Positions 43,756 to 51,122 of a stretch of DNA of 64,000 nt are shown here, piece by piece; position 1 is the first letter of the stretch, and every line of letters starts with the position of its first letter. Source of the DNA: UBA4416 sp048498515 (GTDB taxonomy: Bacteria; Bacteroidota; Bacteroidia; B-17B0; Aurantibacillaceae); contig JBEHXV010000014.1 of NCBI GenBank assembly GCA_048498515.1, forward strand, positions 1-64,000, read 5' to 3'. A model generated the notes under the pieces. It had not been told where the DNA came from and did not search any database. It was given only the letters and a program-made list of their open reading frames with translations. Both the position numbers and the translations under genes were made by a program.

Positions 43756-45087
43756 ATGGCAACTTTCAGCGATCTTAATTTATCAAAGCAGCTCTTAAGG
43801 GCACTGGATGATATTGGCTTTCAAAACCCTACTCCTATCCAGGAAAAAGCATTCCCCATTATCATGTCGGGGCGCGACGCGGTTGGTATTGCCCAAACAG
43901 GAACCGGTAAAACCTTTGCCTACCTCTTGCCCATTTTACGCCAGCTCACCTTTTCACAACAACGTCACCCACGTGTGCTCATTGTAGTACCTACCCGTGA
44001 GTTAGTAACGCAGGTGATGGATGAAATAAAAAAACTGTCGGCTTATATGACCATGCGCTGCGTTGGTGTATACGGTGGTGGTAACATTAACACCCAAAAA
44101 CAGGAAGTATATAACGGTGTGGATATTTTAGTAGCTACTCCTGGCAGATTGGTTGACCTGACATTAAGCCGAACCCTGCAATTTAATGCCATCCAGAAAT
44201 TAGTGATTGATGAAGTGGATGAAATGCTGAACCTCGGTTTCAGACCACAGTTAATGAAGATCCTGGAGATCCTGCCGGAAAAACGCCAGAACCTGATGTT
44301 TTCGGCCACCTTAAATGAGGACGTGGAAAAAATGATCGATGATTACTTTTATAACCCTGAATACATTGAACTCATTACACGTGGCACCCCATTGGCCAAA
44401 ATTATACAGCAAGCTTACCATGTACCCAACTTTTATACAAAAGTAAATTTGCTGGAATATTTGCTGCAAACGGAAAAGAACTTCAATAAGGTGCTACTGT
44501 TTGTAAAGAATAAAAAAATTGCCGACGAGATTTACAAAGAGCTCGAAGGCGAATTTTCCGAAGACATTGGCGTGATCCACTCGAACAAATCGCAACCACA
44601 GCGTTTTAACGCGGTAAAGCGTTTTGACGAAGGCACTCACCGTTTACTCATTGCTACAGATGTGATTGCGCGGGGGCTTGACCTGAAAGACGTAAGCCAT
44701 GTCATTAATTTTGACATGCCGGTAAAAGATCCCGCTGCCTATATTCACCGCATAGGAAGAACCGGGCGTGCCGACAAGACCGGTATTGCCCTTAGTTTCA
44801 TTACCAAAGCCGAACAGGCTATGCAAAAGCAGGTTGAAGCATTGATGAAGAAAAAATTGGAGATGCTTGATATGCCCGATGCGGTTGAAATTACCGATAA
44901 TTTAACGCAGGACGAAAAACCGGTAACCAGGGATAAAAACCTGAAAAAAATACCAAAACTGGTAGTTCCAACCGGAGCTTTTCATGAGAAAAAAGAGAAG
45001 AATAAAAAGGTAAATCTTGGTGGTAAGCGTCGCCAGGAAAACCAACGGCGCATTGCCGAACGAAAAGCGAAGAACCGTCCTTTTTAA
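43756..45087 (+). CDS. DEAD-box RNA helicase
   Basis: 443 aa from ATG 43756; the 43729 ATG adds nine residues but precedes the promoter-like box. All helicase motifs are present: Q motif (GFQNPTPIQEKAF), I (AQTGTGKT), Ia (VVPTRELVTQV), Ib (TPGRL), II as VDEVDEML (D-E-V-D in place of DEAD), III (SAT), IV, V (ATDVIARGLDL) and VI (HRIGRTGRADKTG). A basic tail (KKEKNKKVNLGGKRRQ) probably binds RNA. A RhlE/CsdA-like role in ribosome assembly or mRNA decay is likely. The DEVD variant is worth noting because the third residue is usually Ala. Confidence 0.9.
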   Translation: MATFSDLNLSKQLLRALDDIGFQNPTPIQEKAFPIIMSGRDAVGIAQTGTGKTFAYLLPILRQLTFSQQRHPRVLIVVPTRELVTQVMDEIKKLSAYMTMRCVGVYGGGNINTQKQEVYNGVDILVATPGRLVDLTLSRTLQFNAIQKLVIDEVDEMLNLGFRPQLMKILEILPEKRQNLMFSATLNEDVEKMIDDYFYNPEYIELITRGTPLAKIIQQAYHVPNFYTKVNLLEYLLQTEKNFNKVLLFVKNKKIADEIYKELEGEFSEDIGVIHSNKSQPQRFNAVKRFDEGTHRLLIATDVIARGLDLKDVSHVINFDMPVKDPAAYIHRIGRTGRADKTGIALSFITKAEQAMQKQVEALMKKKLEMLDMPDAVEITDNLTQDEKPVTRDKNLKKIPKLVVPTGAFHEKKEKNKKVNLGGKRRQENQRRIAERKAKNRPF

Positions 45088-45093
45088 TGTTGC

Positions 45094-47046
45094 TTAAGTG
45101 CCTAATTTTTTACGGCATTTCCAGATGATGATGACATCCTTTTCGATCTTGTAATCCTTGGCATAGCGCAGGTTTGCCAGTTTGATCTTATCGCTTTCAA
45201 GATCGCCGCTCAGCAGCATGGAAGGCGATAGTACCGAACGCTTGATCTCAGGAAGTGATTTATCAGTGATCTTTCCGTAACCAACCCAGGAGGAAAAACC
45301 AAACAATACACTAAAGCAATTTAAAAAATAATTGCCTTTGTTTTCCTGCATGAAAAACAGCACGGGGCTAAATAAGATGGCCAGGATGCTTACTGCTATA
45401 TCAAGCAGGCGCTTGTTGCGCTTGTTGTTTGATTTGGAAATACTGTTCACATCAATCATGTACAGGTCACCTGCCGTATCAATGTTATTGCTGCCAATAA
45501 TGGAAAGACTTTCTGGAGGCGCAATTTTAAAATCAACACCGCTTGATACCAGTGTGAGCATGTTGTTAATGATGAACTGAGAGCTGATATCCTTGGCGCA
45601 AAAAATGATCTCGTTGATCTGGTGCACTTTTATGATCTCATCGATCTGGTTTATCTTTCCAATGTAACTTGGGTTGTGCACGCCATTGATCTCTGCACTC
45701 ACAAAACCCACAAACGAAGGGTTTGCCTGTGTTTGTTTTAAAAGGACCGACACCCTGTCGAACTCCTTTTCCTCACCAATAATGGCAATGCGCTTTGTTT
45801 TAGCCGAGCTCAAGGTGTATGATTTTAATTTCAGCATATGGTATAACAAGCGCATGACAGTGAAACAAACCATGGCCCATACGGTTCCCAAAAGAATTAA
45901 AGCCCTTGAAAATCGTAACGATTCGGGCAAAAGCGAATACCCCATTAAGATAAAAACGGTACCTACCAAAGTTCCCCGAATGATTCTTAATAACCTGACG
46001 GGCTTATCGTAACCACCGTTAAAATACACCATGATGATCCATACCAGGCTATAAAGCGGGAATGCCACACTTAATAGTTTATGCGAATAGATCTCTACGT
46101 CAAAACCGGTGTTTTGCTGATAGATATTTTTGATAATGAATAAGCCAAGCGTAATGAGGCTGAAATCGATAATAGGAACTGTGAAGGCCTTAAAAAAGCG
46201 TGACAACAAGGCCAGGCCGGCCTTTAAAAAAATGGCCAGGTGAATGAGCGCGTTGAACCAAAAAGCATTTGAGCCGCTGAAATGCTTTTTCGAAAAAATG
46301 GCCATGGCCTTGTAAAAGATCACCACATAGTTAAGGCTGCTCCGCTTGGTGCTCTCTCCTTTATAATGAATGATCTGCGTTTGCGGAAAATAGTAGTTTT
46401 TATAGCCTGCCTGGGTAATACGGTAGGAAAGATCAATGTCTTCGCCGTACATAAAAAAGGTTTCATCCAGCAGACCAATCTTATCTAAAACCGATTTGCG
46501 GATGAGCATAAAAGCGCCACTCATCACGTCGATCTCGCATAACTCATCTTCGGACAAATAGGATAAATGATAACGCCCGAAACGCCTTGATTTTGGGAAG
46601 AACCTTGAAAAGCCAAACATCTTGTAAAATGCCACCCTCGGGGTTGGCAAGCCTCTTTTCGATTCCGGGGCAAAATTCCCCTGCCCGTCGAGCATTTTTA
46701 CGCCCAGGCCTCCTGCTTCAGGATGCGCGTCCATAAAGGCAAGGATTTTGGTAAAAGTATCTTCCTGCACCACTGTATCGGGGTTTAGCAGGAGTACATA
46801 TTCGCCTTTCGCAATCCTTAGCGCCTGGTTATTAGCCACCGAAAAACCTGTATTGGTTTTATTGACGATGAGGTTGATTTGCGGAAACTTCTCCTTGATG
46901 AGGGTAACCGAGCCATCCACGGAGTTGTTATCCACAACAAACACCTCGCATTCAAAGCTTTCGGAAGCCTTTAATACAGAGAACAAGCACTGCTCAATAA
47001 AGTGCTTTACATTGTAGTTTACAATAACAACGGATAGTTTAGTCAC
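45094..47046 (-). CDS. GT2 glycosyltransferase fused to a sugar-transferase-like membrane domain
   Basis: 650 aa. Residues 1-250 are a rhamnosyltransferase-like GT2 domain (VVIVNYNVKHFIEQCLFSVL, FVVDNNSVDGSV, LNPDTVVQED, MSGAFMLIRKSVLDKIG, FMYGEDIDLSYRI). From about 270 to 410 come hydrophobic helices, then a CoA-binding-like fold (RIAIIGEEKEFDRVSVLL). That order matches the N-terminal half of polyprenyl glycosylphosphotransferases. The last 120 residues start NKRNKRLLDIAVSILAILFSP as in the bacterial sugar-transferase domain. The catalytic KFRSM and LDELPQ boxes are not present, only LPEIKRSVLSP, so initiating-transferase activity is doubtful. ATG start; minus strand and convergent with the DEAD helicase. 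Confidence 0.85.
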   Translation of the reverse strand: MTKLSVVIVNYNVKHFIEQCLFSVLKASESFECEVFVVDNNSVDGSVTLIKEKFPQINLIVNKTNTGFSVANNQALRIAKGEYVLLLNPDTVVQEDTFTKILAFMDAHPEAGGLGVKMLDGQGNFAPESKRGLPTPRVAFYKMFGFSRFFPKSRRFGRYHLSYLSEDELCEIDVMSGAFMLIRKSVLDKIGLLDETFFMYGEDIDLSYRITQAGYKNYYFPQTQIIHYKGESTKRSSLNYVVIFYKAMAIFSKKHFSGSNAFWFNALIHLAIFLKAGLALLSRFFKAFTVPIIDFSLITLGLFIIKNIYQQNTGFDVEIYSHKLLSVAFPLYSLVWIIMVYFNGGYDKPVRLLRIIRGTLVGTVFILMGYSLLPESLRFSRALILLGTVWAMVCFTVMRLLYHMLKLKSYTLSSAKTKRIAIIGEEKEFDRVSVLLKQTQANPSFVGFVSAEINGVHNPSYIGKINQIDEIIKVHQINEIIFCAKDISSQFIINNMLTLVSSGVDFKIAPPESLSIIGSNNIDTAGDLYMIDVNSISKSNNKRNKRLLDIAVSILAILFSPVLFFMQENKGNYFLNCFSVLFGFSSWVGYGKITDKSLPEIKRSVLSPSMLLSGDLESDKIKLANLRYAKDYKIEKDVIIIWKCRKKLGT

Positions 47047-47165
47047 AAGCTATAAAGCCCTAAAAATAACAAAATAATACAATAAATGAAGTATTTTAAA
47101 AAGTCAATTAACAGATCAAAAAAAAGTAGTAAATTCGCATCCCAATCCGGATTTTTCCGGGTACT

Positions 47166-47213
47166 GGTCCCGTAGCTCTCACGACGCGTCGTGAGGATAA
47201 AGCAACCGGGAAA
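47166..47213 (+). pseudogene. Degenerate tRNA-Arg copy with a palindrome in the D-arm
   Basis: GGTCCCGTAGCTC (47166-47178) is identical to the 5' end of the intact tRNA 60 bp downstream. GGATAAAGCAAC (from 47195) matches its D-arm 3' half at 11 of 12 positions. Between the two, the D-loop bases are replaced by a palindrome, and the anticodon and T arms are missing before a CCGGGA that resembles the acceptor end. It cannot form a tRNA. Confidence 0.6.
47178..47195. repeat. Family H palindrome (18 bp perfect)
   Basis: CTCACGACGCGTCGTGAG is its own reverse complement. The core TCACGACG / CGTCGTGA recurs as the inner stem of the hairpin at 49336-49370 (TCACGACGTGTCGTG). Confidence 0.7.
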
Positions 47214-47225
47214 TGAAATAAAACT

Positions 47226-47299
47226 GGTCCCGTAGCTCAGCTGGATAGAGCAACAGCCTTCTAAGCTGTGGGCCGTTGGTTCGAATCCAACCGGGATCA
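47226..47299 (+). tRNA. tRNA-Arg (anticodon UCU)
   Basis: 74 nt folding as a complete cloverleaf. Acceptor GGTCCCG pairs with CGGGATC (one G-U), D-arm GCTC/GAGC, anticodon stem ACAGC/GCTGT around loop CTTCTAA with TCT at the anticodon, variable GGGCC, and T-arm GTTGG/CCAAC around TTCGAAT. Discriminator A; CCA is not encoded. It reads AGA codons. A hairpin terminator follows at 47304-47338. Confidence 0.97.
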
Positions 47300-47303
47300 C
47301 ATT

Positions 47304-47338
47304 AAACCCTTAAATCGACTGATTTTAAGGGTTTTTTT
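47304..47338 (+). terminator. Rho-independent terminator after tRNA-Arg
   Basis: AAACCCTTAAA and TTTAAGGGTTT pair perfectly over 11 bp with a 9-nt loop, followed by a T run. It starts 4 nt after the tRNA. Confidence 0.85.
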
Positions 47339-47378
47339 ATGAAACTCTCAAAGAACTATAAATTTTAAAACGCAATTT

Positions 47379-47400
47379 AATGAGTAAATATTTACTCATT
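47379..47400. promoter_or_regulatory. 22-bp perfect palindrome, possible repressor operator
   Basis: AATGAGTAAAT followed by its exact complement, centred 86 bp before the ATG at 47476. The form TGAGTAAAT-ATTTACTCA suits a TetR-type dimer. A T-rich stretch follows, so an AT-rich terminator is the alternative. No TetR gene is adjacent. Confidence 0.45.
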
Positions 47401-47475
47401 TTTTTAGCACTTAAATTTTTGTTTTTTTCAGATCGGGTGGCATAAATGTGTGTACGTTTTTATAACTACAGCATT

Positions 47476-47844
47476 ATGATCCAAATCTATTTAATCATCA
47501 ATACCATCTCCTACCTGCTATTTAGCGTATGGTGCCTGTTTAAACCGGCTGCCACTGCCCAATCGTTAGGATACAGTTTTTCAAACAACAGCGGCAGGGT
47601 TGAATTTTTAAGTGTTTATACCGGGCTCGAACTGGGCTTTACTGTTTTCTTGGCCTTATGTGCATTGTACCCGGTTTATGAAATGGCTGGCTTGTTGTTT
47701 TGCGTTTCCATTTACGGAGGCTTAATGATCCTAAGGCCAATTTCAGCCATTGCCTACGGTAACATCTCTAAGATTACCTGGGTGCTTGGTATCACTGAGT
47801 ATGTTTTTGGGATCTGGGGAATTATTCTTTTAATCAATCAATAA
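47476..47844 (+). CDS. Small four-helix membrane protein
   Basis: 122 aa from ATG 47476; the open frame reaches 47446 but the first ten residues are not hydrophobic and lack support. Four predicted helices: IQIYLIINTISYLLFSVWCLF, VYTGLELGFTVFLALCAL, MAGLLFCVSIYGGLMILRPI and TWVLGITEYVFGIWGIILL. The FKPAATAQSLGYS segment between the first two and the overall plan resemble DUF4345-like proteins, a tentative match. Preceded by the 22-bp palindrome, so it may be regulated by a repressor. Followed after 9 bp by the LEA-type gene on the same strand. Confidence 0.6.
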   Translation: MIQIYLIINTISYLLFSVWCLFKPAATAQSLGYSFSNNSGRVEFLSVYTGLELGFTVFLALCALYPVYEMAGLLFCVSIYGGLMILRPISAIAYGNISKITWVLGITEYVFGIWGIILLINQ

Positions 47845-47853
47845 AAAATAACC

Positions 47854-48783
47854 ATGGCAGAAACAACTCATAAATCAAAACGCGGATGGATCCCTGTAGT
47901 TATTGTTATACTGCTGCTTGCTGTGATAGGAACAGGTGCATGGTATTATTTTTTCCGCTCGCCCGAAAAAGAGGAGCATGTTGAAAACATCATTCCTCAT
48001 ATCAATGTAGCCAACATTGAAATTACCGATATTGACGGCGAGCACATCAAATTTTTAATAAAGGCTTCCATTGCCAATACCTTTCCCGTTAATTTAAGTA
48101 CCAAGCGCATTCAATACCAGGTGTACATTGATACGGCCATGATCGCTGAAAGTTCTTATGAGCAGCCGCTTGAGGTCAAATCATCCGACAGTATTGCCTT
48201 TGACATTCCCATGGAAGCTTCGCTGAAACGAATGATCGGCATTTTTAAGGAATTTAAAAAGCAGCATACCGACAGCGCCGATTATAAAATCATAGCGCAG
48301 GTATACGTGAATGTTCCTGTAGCAGGCGAACAAAAATTTGATGTGAATATTGTAAAACGGTTCCCCGCCATCCTGCTTCCTGAACTTAAATTAGCGGATA
48401 CCGATTTTAAAAAGCTTGGCTTCAAAGAATCAGGGATCGACATGTCATTCATTATTGAAAATCCAAACCGCTTTCCCATAAAATTAAAAGATGGAAATGT
48501 AAAGGTAAAGTTGGATGAGAGCATCGACTTGGATGCAAAGATAGAGGATATTGAAATTGGGGCAAACAACAGGCAAACCGTACCGGTACATTTCGATCTT
48601 AAAACCAACAAACTGGGTAAGGCCATCTGGAAACTGGTATTTAATAAAAAGAACACGCATTTTAATGTGGTATTCACAGCTATGTTAAATACAGAAACCG
48701 ACATCCTGAGGAATACAAAGCTTTTAATTACCGCCAACGGAACAGTGGACGAAGCGCTCAAAGCCATTAAGGAATCAAAATAA
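47854..48783 (+). CDS. LEA type 2 family protein, membrane anchored
   Basis: 309 aa. A basic N-terminus (TTHKSKRGW) and one membrane helix (about 12-34, IPVVIVILLLAVIGTGAWYYFF) anchor the protein, with the rest outside the inner membrane. Two tandem late-embryogenesis-abundant type 2 (water-stress hypersensitive response) beta domains follow at about 50-165 and 170-300. Each has the pattern of an N-P/N-T-F-P segment in the middle (SIANTFPVNLSTKRIQYQVYID and FIIENPNRFPIKLKDGNVKVKL). The domain is linked to desiccation and osmotic stress in plants; in bacteria the role is open. ATG start. Confidence 0.8.
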   Translation: MAETTHKSKRGWIPVVIVILLLAVIGTGAWYYFFRSPEKEEHVENIIPHINVANIEITDIDGEHIKFLIKASIANTFPVNLSTKRIQYQVYIDTAMIAESSYEQPLEVKSSDSIAFDIPMEASLKRMIGIFKEFKKQHTDSADYKIIAQVYVNVPVAGEQKFDVNIVKRFPAILLPELKLADTDFKKLGFKESGIDMSFIIENPNRFPIKLKDGNVKVKLDESIDLDAKIEDIEIGANNRQTVPVHFDLKTNKLGKAIWKLVFNKKNTHFNVVFTAMLNTETDILRNTKLLITANGTVDEALKAIKESK

Positions 48784-48833
48784 CAGGTATTGAATTTGCA
48801 GGATTAGGATATAACCATTTAAAACTATACATC

Positions 48834-49280
48834 ATGGAAACTGAAAAAATAGATGCCATTAATTCGGTGATCGTCATTAATCACGATCGTCATGAAGGCT
48901 ACAAAAGGGCCAGCGAGGATACCAAAGACGAAGAGCTGAAACAATTATTTGCCCACTTTAGTGAACAAAGTGCACGATTTGCTGAAGAATTAAGAAGGTT
49001 TGTACCAAATTCGGAAGAACCTGAAAGGGATGAAACTAAAAATACCGGCAAGCTGCACCGTTTGTGGATGGACATGAAGGCAGCGGTTACAGGCAACGAA
49101 CGCAAGGTTGTATTATCATCCTGCGAGTTTGGTGAAGACCACGCTTTAAAAACTTACCATGAAGCTTTACAACATCCCGAAGAACTGCCTTTAGGCGCAT
49201 GGGATGTCATGACAAAACACAAAGCTGAAATTCAAAAAAGCCACGATAAGGTAAAAGCCCTAAGGGATATTGAAAAGTAA
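48834..49280 (+). CDS. PA2169 family four-helix-bundle protein (DUF2383)
   Basis: 148 aa, all helical. NSVIVINHDRHEGYKRASED, LKQLFAHFSEQSARFAEEL and LSSCEFGEDHALKTYHEALQ carry the ferritin-like pattern of Glu/His residues of DUF2383 proteins, and the length matches. Such proteins are often induced in stationary phase or stress, but no activity is established. It follows the LEA-type gene by 50 bp, suggesting a small stress module. A hairpin terminator lies 16 bp downstream. Confidence 0.85.
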   Translation: METEKIDAINSVIVINHDRHEGYKRASEDTKDEELKQLFAHFSEQSARFAEELRRFVPNSEEPERDETKNTGKLHRLWMDMKAAVTGNERKVVLSSCEFGEDHALKTYHEALQHPEELPLGAWDVMTKHKAEIQKSHDKVKALRDIEK

Positions 49281-49296
49281 TTTTCAATGCATAAAC

Positions 49297-49332
49297 TAAA
49301 AAAGCATCCGCCAGCTGACGGATGCTTTTTTT
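49297..49332. terminator. Rho-independent terminator
   Basis: AAAGCATCCG and CGGATGCTTT pair over 10 bp, flanked by A and T tracts. The loop contains CCAGCTGA, and the same CCGCCAGCTG core is used by the terminator at 58161-58194. Confidence 0.85.
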
Positions 49333-49335
49333 ATT

Positions 49336-49370
49336 TGTCAGTTCGTCACGACGTGTCGTGCGAACTGACA
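49336..49370. repeat. Family H hairpin
   Basis: TGTCAGTTCG (49336-49345) and CGAACTGACA (49361-49370) form a perfect outer stem. CACGAC/GTCGTG forms an inner stem, with one bulged T. It follows the terminator directly and precedes the cheB stop, so the convergent genes share this region. Confidence 0.75.
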
Positions 49371-49379
49371 AGAAATTTT

Positions 49380-49958
49380 TCACAACCCATTAATGAACCC
49401 GATCATTTCTTCCGGCGAGATCACGGTTTCGTGCTGCAGCTTATTAAGAGCCTGTTGCGGCATATAAGGCGAGTCGGCAGTATCGGGTTTTTGGATCGCT
49501 ATTTTGCCATTAGTCCTTTTTACTTCTTCCAAACCTTTTGAACCATCCGAACTGGCTCCTGACAAGACAATACAGGTTAAATTCTTTCCATAAACCTGTG
49601 CTGCCGATTCAAAGGCCACGTCGAGGCTAGGCCGGCTGTAATTTACTTTTTCGGAATAGTCGAGAGAAATAGTCCCATCGGTTTCAAAAAGAATATGGTA
49701 ATCGGGTGGCGCAATGTATACGACTGATGGTTTTAAGGCTTGCTTATCTTCAATTTCACATACCGCTAATGTGGTGCGGGTAGCAAGCAAATCGGACAAA
49801 ATAGAATCGCTGGTGTTTTTACGGTGCAGAACAATGACAATCGCAAAATCCAGATCGCTTTTAATATATGGAAACAATTTAAGAAGCACATTCAGGCTTC
49901 CTGCAGAACCACCAATAACAAGCAGTTTTAAATGAGCTGTTATTTTATCTTCTTCCAT
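49380..49958 (-). CDS. cheB: CheB methylesterase (catalytic domain only)
   Basis: 192 aa, the CheB C-terminal domain without a receiver. Catalytic Ser18 in LLVIGGSAGSLNVL, His45 in IVIVLHRKN, and the Asp in VLSGASSDGSKGLEEV (usual form L-T-G-M-G-x-D-G-A-x-G-L). APPDYHILFETDG is the conserved A-P-x-x-x-H segment. CheB removes methyl esters from, or deamidates, glutamate side chains of receptors. Activity is normally controlled by a fused receiver; here a stand-alone receiver is encoded two genes upstream. Overlaps cheR by 19 bp. No methyl-accepting receptor gene is present in the window. Confidence 0.88.
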   Translation of the reverse strand: MEEDKITAHLKLLVIGGSAGSLNVLLKLFPYIKSDLDFAIVIVLHRKNTSDSILSDLLATRTTLAVCEIEDKQALKPSVVYIAPPDYHILFETDGTISLDYSEKVNYSRPSLDVAFESAAQVYGKNLTCIVLSGASSDGSKGLEEVKRTNGKIAIQKPDTADSPYMPQQALNKLQHETVISPEEMIGFINGL

Positions 49959-50749
49959 ATTTTTTCTTTGCCAACCTGTTTATAGTTTGAATGGATAGCG
50001 GAAAATTTAATGGTTTCTTTCGAACCAAGCGCCAGGTATGACAGAAAGCCCATGCTTTTATCGAACAATAAAAAAACCCTATCCTGTAATTGCTTATCAA
50101 AATAAATGAGCACATTACGGCATACCACTAAATGAAACTCATTGAAGGAACTATCGGAAACAAGATTATGAGCCGAGAACACCATTTGCTTTGTGAGCTC
50201 TTCATCGAACTTAGCCCCATTATGATTGGCACTGTAATAGGAAGAAAAGTCGGCCCGGCCACCGGAAGCAATGTAATTTTCCGAATACTGTTTCATATTT
50301 GCCAGGGGAAAGATTCCGGCGCGGGCTTTTTCCAACACATCCGGGTTTATGTCTGTGGCATAAATAATGGAACGCGACAGCAAATTAGCTTCTTTCAGCA
50401 AAATAGCCATGGAATATACTTCTTCTCCCGTTGAACAGCCGGCGTGCCAAATCCTGATGTGAGGATAAGTACCAAGCTTTGGCAGGATCTCCTGCCGCAA
50501 AGAAAGGTAAAAGGAAGGGTCACGAAACATCTCTGTGACATTCACGGTAATTTCCTCTACAAAACGCTTGAAATAAACCTCATCGTTCTTAATTTTATAG
50601 CGAAACTCGGCAAAGCTGGGAAATTTATCAAGACTATAAATTCTGTCAAGACGTCTTTTTAATGAAGCTCTTGAATAACCGGTAAAATCATACCCATAAA
50701 CTTCAAACACATCGTTTACCAGGATATCTATATTATCGTTTTCAATCAT
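49940..50749 (-). CDS. cheR: CheR-type glutamate O-methyltransferase
   Basis: 269 aa. N-terminal helical domain (DVFEVYGYDFTGYSRASLKRRLDRI), EITVNVTEMFRDPSFY, the SAM pocket IRIWHAGCSTGEEVYSMAIL, ATDINPDVLEKARAGIFPL and the C-terminal HLVVCRNVLIYFD. It transfers methyl groups from SAM to glutamates in coiled-coil signalling proteins. No TPR or PAS extension is fused. The ATG overlaps the preceding receiver gene by 8 bp. Within this operon the most plausible target is the Glu-rich coiled coil of the adjacent CHASE3 kinase, a hypothesis rather than an observation. Confidence 0.9.
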   Translation of the reverse strand: MIENDNIDILVNDVFEVYGYDFTGYSRASLKRRLDRIYSLDKFPSFAEFRYKIKNDEVYFKRFVEEITVNVTEMFRDPSFYLSLRQEILPKLGTYPHIRIWHAGCSTGEEVYSMAILLKEANLLSRSIIYATDINPDVLEKARAGIFPLANMKQYSENYIASGGRADFSSYYSANHNGAKFDEELTKQMVFSAHNLVSDSSFNEFHLVVCRNVLIYFDKQLQDRVFLLFDKSMGFLSYLALGSKETIKFSAIHSNYKQVGKEKIWKKIK

Positions 50750-51116
50750 TTGTTAAATACTCATTCATGGCGGACAATAACTTATCCACATCTATTGGTT
50801 TCGCAATGTAAGCATTTGCCCCGGCCTCAATGCATTTTTCCTTATCGCCAACCATGGCCTGTGCCGTAACCGCAATAACGGGTTTAGAGGCTATAGCGGA
50901 ATTATTCCTGATAAGTCCCAGGGCTTCATAACCATCCATATCGGGCAACATCATATCCAATAATACAATTTTAATGCCCTCGTCCCGTTTCAGCAGTTCA
51001 ATTCCTTCTCTTGCCGACAAGGTAGAGATGCACTGAAATCCTTTTGCCTTGAGGGTTGCAGCAAGGGCAAAAATATTTCTCGGATCGTCATCTATAATTA
51101 ATATTTTGTGACTCAT
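50742..51116 (-). CDS. Single-domain response regulator
   Basis: 124 aa, receiver domain alone. Acidic pocket DDD at residues 9-11, phospho-acceptor Asp54 in VLLDMMLPDMDGYEALGLI, Thr and Lys switch residues in VIAVTAQAM and YIAKPIDVDKLL. Close in sequence to the third receiver of the neighbouring hybrid kinase, so a recent duplication within the operon is likely. It could be a phosphate shuttle or the controller of CheB, which lacks its own receiver. Starts 6 bp after the kinase stop. Confidence 0.93.
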   Translation of the reverse strand: MSHKILIIDDDPRNIFALAATLKAKGFQCISTLSAREGIELLKRDEGIKIVLLDMMLPDMDGYEALGLIRNNSAIASKPVIAVTAQAMVGDKEKCIEAGANAYIAKPIDVDKLLSAMNEYLTND

Positions 51117-51122
51117 GGTTCT

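Noticed and set aside
47043..47300. Minus-strand open frame of 85 codons reading VGFEPTAHSLEGCCSIQLSY
   Set aside because: It is the antisense translation of the tRNA-Arg and its relic, a common false gene at tRNA loci.
49287..49541. Plus-strand open frame of 84 codons
   Set aside because: It runs through a terminator and the family H hairpin and then antisense to cheB; no signal of coding.
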